Assembly: GCF_900169145.1 (NCBI RefSeq)
Contig: NZ_FXZD01000007.1
Span: forward strand, 62,001-126,000
DNA length: 64,000 nucleotides
Direction of reading: 5' to 3'
Source: Brevibacterium antiquum CNRZ 918
GTDB taxonomy: Bacteria; Actinomycetota; Actinomycetes; Actinomycetales; Brevibacteriaceae
Every line of letters starts with the position of its first letter. The first letter of the stretch is position 1. The position numbers were made by a program, and so were the translations under genes. The notes beneath the pieces were generated by a model, which saw only the letters and a list, made by a program, of their open reading frames with translations, made no database searches and was not told the origin of the DNA. Shown here in pieces: positions 44,379-53,462 of the stretch.

Positions 44379-45545
44379 ATGACTGTCGATCCATCTGCTG
44401 AGACCGAATCCGTTTTCACTCCCACCGGTGACCTGGCCGACTACCTGTTCGAGGCTCTCAATGACCCGGCCGAGCTCACGGGTCGCCTGTGTGCCATCGA
44501 ATCGGTGTCCGGCAATGAGACAACGATCACCGATGCCGTCGCCGAGGTGCTGGAGCGTATCGGTGCCGGACCCGGTCCGGAACTGGAGGTTCTGCGCGAC
44601 GGCGACACCATCGTGGCCCGCACACGGGTGGGTCATTCCGAACGGATCGTCGTCGCCGGCCACCTGGACACGGTTCCCGTGGAGAACAACCTGCCGCCTC
44701 GACGCACACACCTCGCCGGCGGCGACTACACCGACGACGAAGTCATCTGGGGCAGGGGCGCCTGTGATATGAAGGCCGGGGTCGCGATGGCACTGGTCAC
44801 CGCCGCGAATCTGCGCGAACCGAACCGTGACGTCAGCTGGGTCTTCTACGACCACGAGGAGGTCGACGCCTCCCTCAACGGACTCGGCCGGGTCACCCGC
44901 AACCATCCCGACTGGCTGGGCGGTGATTTCGCTATTCTCGGTGAACCTTCGAACGCTTCCGTCGAGGGCGGCTGCAACGGCACCATCAGGGTCAACGTGT
45001 CTACGACCGGGGTCCGCGCTCATTCGGCTCGTGCCTTCATGGGAGTCAACGCAATCCATGCCGCTGCAAAGGTGCTGGGGCGCCTGGCCGAACACGAAAC
45101 CGGAACCGTGAACGTCGACGGACTCGACTACCGTGAGTCCCTGTCCGCCGTGTCGATCTCCGGGGGAGTCGCGGGCAACGTCGTTCCCGATGCCTGCACG
45201 GTTGCCGTGAACTACCGTTTCGCCCCGAACAAGTCCGCGGCCGAGGCAGAGGGCTTCCTGCGCGAGTTCTTCACCGGCTTCGACGTCGTCGTCACGGACG
45301 CGGCTGAAGGTGCCAGACCCGGCCTCGATCGCGCGATCGCTCAGGATTTCATCGACACCCTTGGCGTCTCACCTGCACCGAAGCTGGGATGGACCGATGT
45401 CTCGCGGTTCAGCGCACTGGGAGTTCCCGCCGTGAACTTCGGGCCCGGCAATCCCCTGTACGCCCACAAGTCCGATGAGCACGTCGCCGTCACCGAGGTC
45501 GAAGAGGCCAGCCGGACGCTGCGCGACTACCTCGAAGGGCGTTGA
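44379..45545 (+). CDS. dapE: Succinyl-diaminopimelate desuccinylase
   Basis: A 388-residue M20-family zinc hydrolase that removes succinate from N-succinyl-LL-DAP. Metal and catalytic motifs are [39 protein letters not shown] (catalytic Glu pair), ILGEPSN and the C-terminal HKSDEHVAV. The dimerisation domain contains [22 protein letters not shown] 44379 is preceded by a leaderless-type -10, so the longer frame from 44133 is rejected. The stop overlaps or abuts the LOG gene. Confidence 0.94.
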   Translation: MTVDPSAETESVFTPTGDLADYLFEALNDPAELTGRLCAIESVSGNETTITDAVAEVLERIGAGPGPELEVLRDGDTIVARTRVGHSERIVVAGHLDTVPVENNLPPRRTHLAGGDYTDDEVIWGRGACDMKAGVAMALVTAANLREPNRDVSWVFYDHEEVDASLNGLGRVTRNHPDWLGGDFAILGEPSNASVEGGCNGTIRVNVSTTGVRAHSARAFMGVNAIHAAAKVLGRLAEHETGTVNVDGLDYRESLSAVSISGGVAGNVVPDACTVAVNYRFAPNKSAAEAEGFLREFFTGFDVVVTDAAEGARPGLDRAIAQDFIDTLGVSPAPKLGWTDVSRFSALGVPAVNFGPGNPLYAHKSDEHVAVTEVEEASRTLRDYLEGR

Positions 45546-45550
45546 GGCCC

Positions 45551-46372
45551 GTGAGCGAGCACTCTCCGTCCACCGGTGAGCCAACTACCGGCGATCTGGT
45601 CACAGGCGAATCTCCCGGCGACGACTCCGCGCCCATAGATGCGGCGTTCTACAGCAAGGGCCCGCTGCGTCTGCGCGGCTCTCAGGTGCCGACGACGACC
45701 ACGGACCAGCGCCTGCTCGAATCCCGTGGAACCTCCGACTGGGTCCACGAGGACCCCTGGCGGGTGCTGCGGATCCAATCCGAATTCGTCGAGGGCTTCG
45801 GATCCCTGGCAGAGATCGGACCGGCCGTGTCGATCTTCGGCTCAGCCCGGCTGAGTGCAGACACGCAGGCCTATCAGGATGCCCGCGAGATCTCTCGGCG
45901 CATCGCCGCCCGCGGTAACGCGATCATCACCGGTGGCGGACCAGGCATCATGGAAGCCGGCAATCTAGGTGCTCGGGAGGCCGGGGGAGTCTCGATCGGC
46001 CTCGGCATCGAACTGCCCTTCGAATCCGGCCTCAACGACCACGTCGAACTCGGCGTGAACTTCCGCTACTTCTTCGTTCGCAAGACGATGTTCCTCAAAT
46101 ACTCACGGGGCTTCGTCGTCATGCCCGGCGGCTTCGGCACCCTCGACGAACTCTTCGAAGCCTTCACCATGGTCCAGACCGGCAAGGTCACCTCCTTCCC
46201 GATCGTGCTCTTCGGCGTCGCCTACTGGCAGGGCCTCATCGACTGGATGACCACGACCCTGGTGGCCGAAGGCACCATCAACGACAGAGACATGAACCTG
46301 TTCACCCTGACGGACGACATCGACGAAGTCGTCGACATCATCGGCACCGCGATCGACGGAGCCGGACAGTGA
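45551..46372 (+). CDS. LOG-family Rossmann-fold protein (TIGR00730)
   Basis: A 273-residue protein with a disordered N-terminus (1-75) and a LOG domain: SIFGSARLSADTQAY, AIITGGGPGIMEAGNLGAREAGG and the signature MPGGFGTLDELFEAFTMVQTGK. Related proteins are cytokinin-activating nucleotide phosphoribohydrolases or of unknown role; the GGxGTxxE catalytic motif is intact here. GTG 45551 is my start, with GAAGGG 10 nt upstream. TTG 45542, overlapping the dapE stop, is an alternative. It sits between dapE and folP2 as in mycobacteria. Confidence 0.85.
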   Translation: MSEHSPSTGEPTTGDLVTGESPGDDSAPIDAAFYSKGPLRLRGSQVPTTTTDQRLLESRGTSDWVHEDPWRVLRIQSEFVEGFGSLAEIGPAVSIFGSARLSADTQAYQDAREISRRIAARGNAIITGGGPGIMEAGNLGAREAGGVSIGLGIELPFESGLNDHVELGVNFRYFFVRKTMFLKYSRGFVVMPGGFGTLDELFEAFTMVQTGKVTSFPIVLFGVAYWQGLIDWMTTTLVAEGTINDRDMNLFTLTDDIDEVVDIIGTAIDGAGQ

Positions 46373-47268
46373 GGGACGCAGCGGAACCGAGCCCTCACCT
46401 CGGCGGCTTCGACTTGGCGCTGGCCCGGCCGGGCAATCCTGCCATCATGGCCGTGATCAACCGGACCACGGACTCGTTCTACGAATCCGCGTCCACCGCC
46501 GAGGAAGCCATCGACGCCGTCGAAACCGCCGCGCAGGAAGGTGCGCATATCGTCGACATCGGAGGAGTGCGGGCCGGTCGTGGCCGGGAGATATCCATCG
46601 CCGAGGAGATCGACCGTGTCTGCCCCGTCATCGAAGCCGTCGCTCACAGCCACCCCAACGTGCTCATCAGCGTCGACACCTGGCGACACGAGGTTGCTCA
46701 GGCGGCCTGCGCCGCGGGTGCGGGACTGCTCAACGACACCTGGGCCGGTGTCGATCCCGAGCTCGCGTCCGTCGCGGCGACGAATGGCGTGGGCATCGTC
46801 TGCTCACATACGGGCGGTCTGTCTCCACGCACCGATGCCCACCGCAACCGGTACGGTCTGACCGCCGGTGAGGTCGTCGACCGGACCCTGGCCGGAGTGA
46901 TCGGGCTGGCCGAAGCCGCACTGGATGCCGGTGTCGCGGCTGAGAAGATCATCATCGATCCGACGCCGGACTTCGGAAAGAACACCTATCAGTCACTGCG
47001 GCTGCTGCGCGAACTTCAGCGGTTCACCGAAACCCGATTCCGGGTGCTCCTGGCCATCTCCCGCAAGGACTTCGTCGGCGAGGCCATCGGCGGCGTGGAA
47101 CCGGCGCAGCGTCTGCACGGAACGATCGCTGCCACCGCGCTGGCCGTGGCCGAGGGTGCCGCGATGATCCGCACCCACGACGTTCGCGCCACGGCAGACG
47201 CCATTGATGTGACCCTGGCGATCACCGGAGATGCGGTTCCCAAACACACCGTGCGCGGCCTGCGCTGA
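46369..47268 (+). CDS. folP2: FolP2-type dihydropteroate synthase homologue
   Basis: A 299-residue TIM barrel of the dihydropteroate synthase family (AIMAVINRTTDSFYE, SVDTWRHEVAQAACAAGAGLLNDTW, DPTPDFGKNTYQSL, HGTIAATALAVAEGAAMIRTHDV). The usual pABA/sulfonamide loop DIGGeStRPG is replaced by DIGGVRAGRGREIS, as in mycobacterial FolP2 (Rv1207), which lacks normal DHPS activity. A folate role is therefore doubtful. GTG 46369 overlaps the LOG stop (GTGA). Confidence 0.85.
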   Translation: MRDAAEPSPHLGGFDLALARPGNPAIMAVINRTTDSFYESASTAEEAIDAVETAAQEGAHIVDIGGVRAGRGREISIAEEIDRVCPVIEAVAHSHPNVLISVDTWRHEVAQAACAAGAGLLNDTWAGVDPELASVAATNGVGIVCSHTGGLSPRTDAHRNRYGLTAGEVVDRTLAGVIGLAEAALDAGVAAEKIIIDPTPDFGKNTYQSLRLLRELQRFTETRFRVLLAISRKDFVGEAIGGVEPAQRLHGTIAATALAVAEGAAMIRTHDVRATADAIDVTLAITGDAVPKHTVRGLR

Positions 47269-47299
47269 GCAGACGAGCCCACTGTGAGAAAATGACGTT

Positions 47300-47569
47300 A
47301 TGCCATTGTGGATTGTGATCGGAGTGGCCGCGGCGATCTTCGTGCTCGTGATCGTGCTGGCGGCAACATTCAACGTCTTCTCCGCCGAATCCGCCGAGGA
47401 GACCGAGGCAGCGTGGCTGCCCCTGGCTCACGACTTCACGCCGGAGGATCTCGACGGACTCTCTTTCCGGCCCGCGCTGCGGGGCTACCGTATGGAAGAC
47501 GTCGACGATGCGGTGAGAGTTCTGCGCACCCGCATCCTCGAGCTGGAAGCCGCACGCGGGCAGCAATGA
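47300..47569 (+). CDS. Small membrane-anchored DivIVA-domain protein
   Basis: An 89-residue protein with an N-terminal transmembrane helix (3-27) and a short DivIVA-like domain (about 60-85: FRPALRGYRMEDVDDAVRVLRTRILELEAA). The motif with R-GY and the following coiled coil is the membrane-targeting signature of DivIVA/Wag31 relatives, here truncated to its first coil. It probably localises to curved membrane or the division site. It resembles the Rv1209 type in both size and position. Its stop overlaps the next ATG. Confidence 0.85.
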   Translation: MPLWIVIGVAAAIFVLVIVLAATFNVFSAESAEETEAAWLPLAHDFTPEDLDGLSFRPALRGYRMEDVDDAVRVLRTRILELEAARGQQ

Positions 47570-48801
47570 GCAGAGCCCACGACCTCCCCGGAATCACCCT
47601 CGCCTCCGAAGTCTTCAGCTCCTCCCGCTTGTCTCGGTTGAGCACCCTGTTCCTCACCCTGCCCGTGTGGGTCCAGGCCATCGCCGTCTACTTCGTCTCA
47701 CGAGTCGTGAGCATCTCGATCTTCGCTGCTGTCCTCAAACGCCAGGATCCGGCGAACTGGTCCTCAAGCCCGGTCACCACCACCCTCAACGACTTCCTCA
47801 ACTTCTGGGACGGCGGCTGGTACGGCCGAGTCGCGAAGGAGGGCTATCCGAGCATCCTGCCGGTCAACGAGACGGGAGCAGTGACGGAGAACCAATGGGC
47901 GTTCTACCCGCTGCATCCGGCCGTGGTCGGCAACCTTTCGAGCGTGACCGGCTTGAGCTACGAGGTGATCTCACCAATCGTCTCGACGGTCGCGGCCGGG
48001 CTCGCCGCCATCGTCATCCTGGCGCTGTTTCGCAAATACACCGACCCGGGGCAGGCTCTGACGGGTCTGGCTCTCGTCATGTTCTTTCCTCCGGCAGCCA
48101 TCTTCTCCACCGGGTATGCGGAGTCCCTGACGCTCCTCCTGCAGGCCACCGCGCTTTTCCTCGTCGTCGAACGACGCTACCTGAGCGCGATCCCTGTCGT
48201 GTTCCTGATGGATCTGTCCCGCCCCATCGGTGTCGCCTTCTCCTTCTTCATGCTGCTGCACCTCATCGACCGATTCGCTCACCGCAGGCAGGATGCGTAT
48301 CCCGCCGCCGAGGTGGTCCGATCCTGGACCTTGGGTGTGCTCTCGTGCGTCGCGGCCCTCCTCCACCCCGCTCACGCGTGGTTGACGACGGGGTCGGTGA
48401 CTGCGTACACGGACACCGAGGCTGCATGGCATACGGGGGAGTCGACTTACCTGGTGCAGTGGCTGGCTCAGGCCAACAGCCTCATCGGTCCGCTGGGCCC
48501 GGTGCTCCTCTTCGTCGTCATCGCGGGAATGCTGGCGCTGATCTTCTCGCCGGCGGGGGCGAGGATGGGCAGAACCATGCAGTACTTCTGTTTGGCCTAC
48601 GGTGTCTACCTGCTCATCTTCTTCACTCCGCAGACCTCGACGCTGCGGCTTCTGCTGCCGCTGTTCCCGATGGCGCTGACCCTGTCGCTGGTCCGCTCTC
48701 GTGGGTACAGGGCGGCGGTGCTATGCGCATTCATCCTGCTCCAGATCGTGTGGGTCGCCTACCTGTGGCATTTCACCCCACCGGCAGATCTGCCGCCCTG
48801 A
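47566..48801 (+). CDS. Multi-pass membrane protein, mannosyltransferase (PIG-V/GT-C) like
   Basis: A 411-residue membrane protein with about 9-10 hydrophobic helices. Early loop segments FWDGGWYGRVAKEGYP and NQWAFYPLHPAVVG carry the acidic and aromatic residues typical of PIG-V-type GT-C mannosyltransferases, which use polyprenyl-phosphomannose outside the membrane. The acceptor is unknown; a lipoglycan or protein are options. ATG 47566 overlaps the DivIVA gene stop (ATGA). A frame running from 47308 is only an upstream extension through that gene. Confidence 0.75.
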   Translation: MSRAHDLPGITLASEVFSSSRLSRLSTLFLTLPVWVQAIAVYFVSRVVSISIFAAVLKRQDPANWSSSPVTTTLNDFLNFWDGGWYGRVAKEGYPSILPVNETGAVTENQWAFYPLHPAVVGNLSSVTGLSYEVISPIVSTVAAGLAAIVILALFRKYTDPGQALTGLALVMFFPPAAIFSTGYAESLTLLLQATALFLVVERRYLSAIPVVFLMDLSRPIGVAFSFFMLLHLIDRFAHRRQDAYPAAEVVRSWTLGVLSCVAALLHPAHAWLTTGSVTAYTDTEAAWHTGESTYLVQWLAQANSLIGPLGPVLLFVVIAGMLALIFSPAGARMGRTMQYFCLAYGVYLLIFFTPQTSTLRLLLPLFPMALTLSLVRSRGYRAAVLCAFILLQIVWVAYLWHFTPPADLPP

Positions 48802-48843
48802 AGGCCCTGACCAGATGTCGGAATTCGGTCGAGTTACCCGTCC

Positions 48844-48872
48844 TTGACCGGATCATGGAATAATCATAGGTA
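48844..48872 (+). promoter_or_regulatory. Promoter of the DUF3117 gene
   Basis: TTGACC (48844-48849) and TAGGTA (48867-48872) are 17 nt apart. The transcript would carry a leader of about 55 nt. Confidence 0.5.
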
Positions 48873-48932
48873 CAACATTCGGTCCATCGAGCGTGAACCG
48901 TCTTTGCAGGATCAACGGAAGGAAGAGCCCAC

Positions 48933-49103
48933 ATGGCAGCCCAGAAACCCCGCACCGGCGACGGACCTCTGGAAGTGACCAAAGAAGGTCGAGACATGGT
49001 GATGCGGCTTCCAGTCGAGGGCGGAGGCCGTCTGGTGATCGAACTCAGCAGAGATGAAGCCACAGATCTGCGTGACACCTTGGCCGAGACCTTGGGTCAG
49101 TGA
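48933..49103 (+). CDS. DUF3117 small protein
   Basis: A 56-residue protein beginning MAAQKPRTGDGPLEVTKEGR and continuing with MVMRLPVEGGGRLVIELSRDE, a highly conserved small actinobacterial family (DUF3117, Rv1211 type) of unknown function. The fold is probably a short beta hairpin plus helix. It is too short for standard ORF cut-offs but has a strong ribosome-binding site (GGAAGGAAGAG), its own promoter and a strong terminator, so it is a separate transcription unit. Confidence 0.9.
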   Translation: MAAQKPRTGDGPLEVTKEGRDMVMRLPVEGGGRLVIELSRDEATDLRDTLAETLGQ

Positions 49104-49150
49104 TCAGCACAGCACCCTTCCCCAGCTGAGCGATCAGCTCAGCAAAACGA

Positions 49151-49184
49151 ACAGCAGAGACTTCGCAGAGTCTCTGCTGTTTTT
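49151..49184 (+). terminator. Rho-independent terminator after DUF3117
   Basis: 49151-49162 pairs with 49169-49180 (12 bp, loop TCGCAG), followed by a T-tract. The best intrinsic terminator in the window. It may also serve the convergent O-methyltransferase gene. Confidence 0.9.
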
Positions 49185-49226
49185 GCATTCACAGCCGTGT
49201 CGGACCGTTCAGCCTCGGGCGACAGT

Positions 49227-49889
49227 TCAGCGCAGTGTCTTCTGCACCATCAGCAGGCCCTGGCCGATGGGCAGCAGGACGCGTTCGAGGCGCTCCTGTT
49301 CGGCCAGACGGTTGAGCAGTCCACGTGCCGCCTGTGTCCGGGGCGAACGGTCAACGGGATCGGCCACACCGCCCTTGAGCAAGGTCTGGTGGATGACGAG
49401 GAGCCCGTGCGCGTCGAGCAGACGAAGTGCAGGCTCGATCATGCGTTCGAGGTTCGTCGGCTCCGAGTCGATGAACACCATGTCATAGGCGCCCGGTGCC
49501 AGGCGGAGGAGGACGTCTTCGGCGCGTCCGCTCATCAGGCGCAGACGGCTGTGTCGGATTCCTGCCATGTCGATGAGGTCACGGGCGGCGCCCTGAGCTG
49601 TGGAATTCGTGTCGATCGAAGTCAAGATCCCCGCTTTGGGCATTCCCCGCAGCAGCGCCAATGTCGAGGTGCCTGCCCCTGTGCCGACTTCGACCGCGGC
49701 CACAGGGGTGAGCAGCCGGGCCAGAAGGGTCAGCGTCGACGCCGTCGTCTGCGACACCGGGGCCAGACCGTTTTCGTGTGAGAGGGCCCGTGCGGCATCC
49801 AGGAGCGGGTCGGGCCCGTTGTACTGTTCGGAGAAGGTGAGATCACCTGCATTCTCGCGTGACAATCGACCCTCGCTTTCGGCTGACAT
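49227..49889 (-). CDS. Class I SAM-dependent O-methyltransferase
   Basis: A 220-residue O-methyltransferase of the PF01596 (COMT-like) type. It has the SAM motif VEVGTGAGTSTLALL (about 67-80), SIDTNSTAQGAARDLI and YDMVFIDSEPTNLERMIEPALRLLDAHGLLV with metal-binding Asp. It resembles Rv1220c, whose substrate is unknown. ATG 49889 is 9 nt after AGTCTA (TAGACT on the minus strand, 49899-49904), so the leader is at most a few nucleotides. Confidence 0.88.
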   Translation of the reverse strand: MSAESEGRLSRENAGDLTFSEQYNGPDPLLDAARALSHENGLAPVSQTTASTLTLLARLLTPVAAVEVGTGAGTSTLALLRGMPKAGILTSIDTNSTAQGAARDLIDMAGIRHSRLRLMSGRAEDVLLRLAPGAYDMVFIDSEPTNLERMIEPALRLLDAHGLLVIHQTLLKGGVADPVDRSPRTQAARGLLNRLAEQERLERVLLPIGQGLLMVQKTLR

Positions 49890-49901
49890 TTGGTTCTCAG
49901 T

Positions 49902-50234
49902 CTAACTGCTCCCGGGGTCGATTCCGTGGGTTCGCCACAGCTCCTCGAGATCATCGATGTCGATGAAGGCCGACCTGCTCACCTTCTCATGCGTGTGCGG
50001 GGTGCCCTCGTCGTCCCAGCGCCCGCGAGCGGTGGGCAGCAGAGCCTCCGGCAGCACCCCCGCGGCGTTGACGACCCTCCACCAGGTGACGTTGGAACCG
50101 AATTCCTTCATCACCCGTCCGACGTAGCGTGGCGAACAGGAGGCGACCAGTCCGACGGTTCCGTAATTGACCACGTGGCCCGTGGGCACGAGTTCGACGA
50201 TGCGCAGCACTCGTTCCACCACCACCTCGTCCAT
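49902..50234 (-). CDS. Alkyltransferase-like protein (ATL)
   Basis: A 110-residue protein with the MGMT DNA-binding fold: VPTGHVVNYGTVGLVASCSPRYVGRVMKE, then TWWRVVNAAG where active alkyltransferases have PCHRV. The reactive Cys is replaced by Trp, so it can bind O6-alkylguanine DNA but not repair it directly. Known ATLs hand lesions to nucleotide excision repair. It sits next to the O-methyltransferase gene (12 nt) and is divergent from tatB. Confidence 0.88.
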   Translation of the reverse strand: MDEVVVERVLRIVELVPTGHVVNYGTVGLVASCSPRYVGRVMKEFGSNVTWWRVVNAAGVLPEALLPTARGRWDDEGTPHTHEKVSRSAFIDIDDLEELWRTHGIDPGSS

Positions 50235-50352
50235 GCGCTCAATTCCCTTCTGTGCTCTGCTGCCCCGCCCTCGACACTCAGGTGTCCGAACCGGCCTGCG
50301 GTGTGTAAGCGATCCTGTGCTGACCGTGAGTCGAGCTTACTGCGGTGCACGG

Positions 50353-50365
50353 TAGACTTGTTCTC
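50353..50365 (+). promoter_or_regulatory. Leaderless -10 of tatB
   Basis: TAGACT (50353-50358) ends 7 nt before ATG 50366 and no ribosome-binding site is present. This decides against the in-frame start at 50345. Confidence 0.6.
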
Positions 50366-50839
50366 ATGTTGGGTATCAACGGCACCGAGATGTTGATCCT
50401 GGTGGTAGTGGCTCTTGTCGTCATCGGGCCCAAACGCCTGCCCGAATACGCGCAGAAGCTGCGTGAACTCGTGCGCCAGATGCGTCGCATGGCTGAGGGC
50501 GCGAAGGACAGCGTGCGTCGTGACTTCGGGGATGACTTCAAGGACGTCGATTGGCAGAAGCTGGATCCACGTCAGTATGATCCACGCCGAATCGTGCGCG
50601 AGGCGCTCGTCGAAGAGGACTCAGCCATCCGCGAGTCCAAGCTTCGGGAACAGCCGACGGTGGCCAGCGATCAGCCCGCTCCGGCGATCGACGCAGGTTC
50701 CGAAAGTTCCCCGGACGCTGCTGGGACCGCAGCTGCGAAGTCTCGCCCACAGACCCTCTCGCCAATCGAACGCTTCCAGGCTCAGGCCGTCATGCGTGAC
50801 CGCTCCATCACCGCTCCCTTTGACACCGAGGCGACCTGA
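50366..50839 (+). CDS. tatB: Twin-arginine translocase subunit TatB
   Basis: A 157-residue protein with a short N-terminal membrane helix (MLGINGTEMLILVVVALVVI), the conserved GPKRLPEYAQKLREL hinge and amphipathic helix, then an acidic, Pro/Ser-rich cytoplasmic tail. This is the TatB arrangement in Actinobacteria. With TatA and TatC (not in this window) it exports folded proteins carrying RR signals. In mycobacteria tatB follows sigE-rseA-htrA; here those genes are absent and an ATL gene lies upstream. Confidence 0.9.
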   Translation: MLGINGTEMLILVVVALVVIGPKRLPEYAQKLRELVRQMRRMAEGAKDSVRRDFGDDFKDVDWQKLDPRQYDPRRIVREALVEEDSAIRESKLREQPTVASDQPAPAIDAGSESSPDAAGTAAAKSRPQTLSPIERFQAQAVMRDRSITAPFDTEAT

Positions 50840-50848
50840 ACCATTCGA

Positions 50849-52291
50849 TCAGTCCTTGTGCACCGTGGGATGTTCGGGGGTCGAGCACAGTTCGTCACCG
50901 TAGCCGCGGCAGAAGTACGAGCCGCCCTTCTCGAATTCGATCCCTTCGAACAGCTGACTGACAGTGACCGGGTAGAGGCCCTCGTCCGCGACTGTCCTGA
51001 AGACCCCCGGTGCCGCATTCACCGTTGTCGGATGGATCGAGTGCATGAGGACGATGGATCCCGGTTCTGCATTGTCTCTGACCGCGGCGATGGTCCGATC
51101 GGAGTCCTTGTGCTTCCAGTCACCGGTGTCGACATCCCAGATGATCGCCGGTCGATCGAGTGCGGAAGCGGCCGACTTGTCGAGTGCGCCGAAGGGCGGT
51201 CGCACGAGCGGCGGCGCTTTCGACACCGCCATTTCCAGTATCTTGTCGGTCCTCTTGACCTCGGCCTTCACAGTGTCGGAATCCGTCCGGTTGAGCCGAG
51301 GGTGGGAGTACGTGTGGTTGGCGACCTCGTGTCCTGCTGCAGAGATCCTCTTCACTGTCCCGGGGTCAGCGGCGACCCGCCTGCCCACGAGGAAATAGGT
51401 GAGCCGGACCTGCGCCGATTCCGCCTCCATGAGCAGCCTGTCCTCGACGTCAGGTTCCCCGGGCCCGTCGTCGTAGGTCAGGGCCACGCAGGGCAGCAGC
51501 GCGCACGAATAGTCCGGGTCCCGGACATCGGCGCCCTCCGGCAGTGCGAGTGGGGTGTGCAGGGCTTCGGCGACGCTGGCGCCCTGCGGCGTGAGATCCG
51601 AGGGGGCAACCGGCTCGCCGTCGATGGTCAGTTCACCGAATTCGTCGGCGGCCACCTCGGCAGGGTCGATTTCCGAAGTGAACATCTCCTGGGCTTGGAC
51701 TGTCGTGTCGTGGGCGAGGTCCGTGAGCACTGCCCAGGTCTTCGTCGTCGGGGAATGCCTCGTCAGCGACGAGATGAGGAAGCTCCCGCCGGCAGCGATG
51801 ATGCGATTGCTGACGTTCACATCCGCAGCACCTGCACTGCCATCGCCACCGCCGTCGTCGTTGCTCGAGGCGGTCGTGGGGCTATCGAATGCCGTGGGCT
51901 CCCAGCGGTGGGAGGGAGGAGTCGCCACGGGGGAGAAGGCCTGATGGCTGCCGAAGCCCCCAGCCGATCTGATGGTCTTTAGGAGTGCTGTCTCTGTCGC
52001 CGCGTTCAGGGAGTGGGCACCAGGCAGTCCGAAGAGGTGGATATTCAGTCTCGGATCCCGTTCGGCGTCGACGATCGCATAGCTGCTGATGGACTTCCTC
52101 AGGATGTCGAGGTTCTTCTCGGCCGTGACCTCGTTCCCCTCGTCGGGTGCGCGGTCGGTTCGTTCCGGACCGGTGCGAGCGGGGCTGTCCCGGGAAGGGC
52201 CGACCACGACGCAACCGGCGGTGAGAGCCAGCACGGAGCAGACGGCGAGCAGTGCGAGAGTGCGGCGCAGATGTGTCAGGCGCGGGATCAA
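50849..52291 (-). CDS. Polysaccharide deacetylase lipoprotein
   Basis: A 480-residue lipoprotein (lipobox LTAGC, Cys27). Residues about 50-270 are an extracytoplasmic region with a Ser/Gly linker. Residues about 285-460 form a NodB domain: motif 1 ALTYDDGP, motif 2 HEVANHTYSHPRLN, motif 3 RPPFGALD, WDVDTGDW and LMHSIH. It probably de-acetylates N-acetylated cell-wall glycans such as peptidoglycan on the outer side of the membrane. The mrp stop lies just upstream on the same strand, so the genes may be co-transcribed. Confidence 0.9.
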   Translation of the reverse strand: MIPRLTHLRRTLALLAVCSVLALTAGCVVVGPSRDSPARTGPERTDRAPDEGNEVTAEKNLDILRKSISSYAIVDAERDPRLNIHLFGLPGAHSLNAATETALLKTIRSAGGFGSHQAFSPVATPPSHRWEPTAFDSPTTASSNDDGGGDGSAGAADVNVSNRIIAAGGSFLISSLTRHSPTTKTWAVLTDLAHDTTVQAQEMFTSEIDPAEVAADEFGELTIDGEPVAPSDLTPQGASVAEALHTPLALPEGADVRDPDYSCALLPCVALTYDDGPGEPDVEDRLLMEAESAQVRLTYFLVGRRVAADPGTVKRISAAGHEVANHTYSHPRLNRTDSDTVKAEVKRTDKILEMAVSKAPPLVRPPFGALDKSAASALDRPAIIWDVDTGDWKHKDSDRTIAAVRDNAEPGSIVLMHSIHPTTVNAAPGVFRTVADEGLYPVTVSQLFEGIEFEKGGSYFCRGYGDELCSTPEHPTVHKD

Positions 52292-52296
52292 GCGGA

Positions 52297-53421
52297 TCAG
52301 ACTGGGCTGAGGCCCAGAGACCTGCCGGACAGACCACGTGAGCGACGAGCCAGTGTCGAGGCGAGGGAGGCGAATTCGCGGGCGGCGGGGGAGTCGGGCT
52401 GTCCCAGAACCACAGGAGTTCCGGAGTCCGACCCTTCCCGGACCTGCGTATCGAGGGGCACCTGGGCCAGCAGGTCGACCTGGGAGCCGATCGTCTCGGA
52501 CAGGTTCGCGGCCACCTGGGCACCGCCTCCGGAGCCGAAGACCTCCATTCGGGTGCCATCAGGCATCTCCATCCAGGACATATTCTCAATCACACCGGCC
52601 AGTCGCTGATCGGTCTGCGTGGCGATCGAGCCGGCGCGTTCGGCGACCTGTGCGGCAGCCTGCTGAGGTGTCGTGACGACAAGGAGCTCCGACTCAGGCA
52701 GCAGCTGCGCCACGGAGATCGCAATGTCACCGGTGCCCGGAGGCAGGTCGAGGAGGAGCACGTCGAGATCGCCCCAGAAGACATCGGTGAGGAACTGTTG
52801 GAGGGCGCGATGGAGCATCGGTCCGCGCCACACGACAGCCTGATTCGGCGGCACGAACATGCCGATGCTCATGACCTTCACGTCATGGGCGACCTGCGGG
52901 ATGATCATGTCATCGACACGTGTCGGTTTGCCCGAGAGTCCGAGCATCCCCGGTATCGAGAAGCCGTAGATGTCGGCGTCGACGACGCCCACGCGCAGTC
53001 CGTCCTGGGCCAGGGACACGGCAAGGTTCGCGGTGATCGAGGATTTGCCCACACCGCCCTTGCCTGAAGCGATGGCATAGACCTTCGTCAGGGAGTCGGG
53101 CTTGTTGAATGGGACCTCGCGGCTGGTGCCGCTGCCCTGGAGCTTCTCGCGCATCGCGGTGCGCTGCTCGGGAGTCATGGTGCCGAGGATCACCGATACA
53201 TCGGTGACACCCTCGACCTTCGACACCGCAGCCGTCGTGTCCTTCGTGATCGTGTCTTTGAGGGGACAGCCGGAGATGGTCAGCAGAACGGTGACGGTGA
53301 CGTTCCCGCCGTCAATGCTGATCGACTCGACCATGTCGAGTTCGACGATGCTGCGGCGGATCTCCGGGTCGATGACGCCTGTCAGAGCTTCCCGAACTGC
53401 GTCCTCGGATGGGCCACCCAT
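52297..53421 (-). CDS. mrp: Mrp/ApbC-type iron-sulfur cluster carrier ATPase
   Basis: A 374-residue P-loop ATPase. The N-terminal MIP18-like domain (about 5-95: REALTGVIDPEIRRSIVEL, LTISGCPLKDTI) is followed by a ParA/MinD-type ATPase with a deviant Walker A ASGKGGVGKSS, VVDADIYGFSIPGMLG and LLLDLPPGTGDIAISV. Mrp proteins bind and transfer Fe-S clusters. The CxxC usual in many relatives is not obvious here. ATG 53421 is 7 nt after AAAGGA; GTG 53427 would be too close to it. Confidence 0.92.
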   Translation of the reverse strand: MGGPSEDAVREALTGVIDPEIRRSIVELDMVESISIDGGNVTVTVLLTISGCPLKDTITKDTTAAVSKVEGVTDVSVILGTMTPEQRTAMREKLQGSGTSREVPFNKPDSLTKVYAIASGKGGVGKSSITANLAVSLAQDGLRVGVVDADIYGFSIPGMLGLSGKPTRVDDMIIPQVAHDVKVMSIGMFVPPNQAVVWRGPMLHRALQQFLTDVFWGDLDVLLLDLPPGTGDIAISVAQLLPESELLVVTTPQQAAAQVAERAGSIATQTDQRLAGVIENMSWMEMPDGTRMEVFGSGGGAQVAANLSETIGSQVDLLAQVPLDTQVREGSDSGTPVVLGQPDSPAAREFASLASTLARRSRGLSGRSLGLSPV

Positions 53422-53462
53422 GTTCACGTCCTTTCTCGTCCCGTTCAGTCTTCGCGGGGTCT

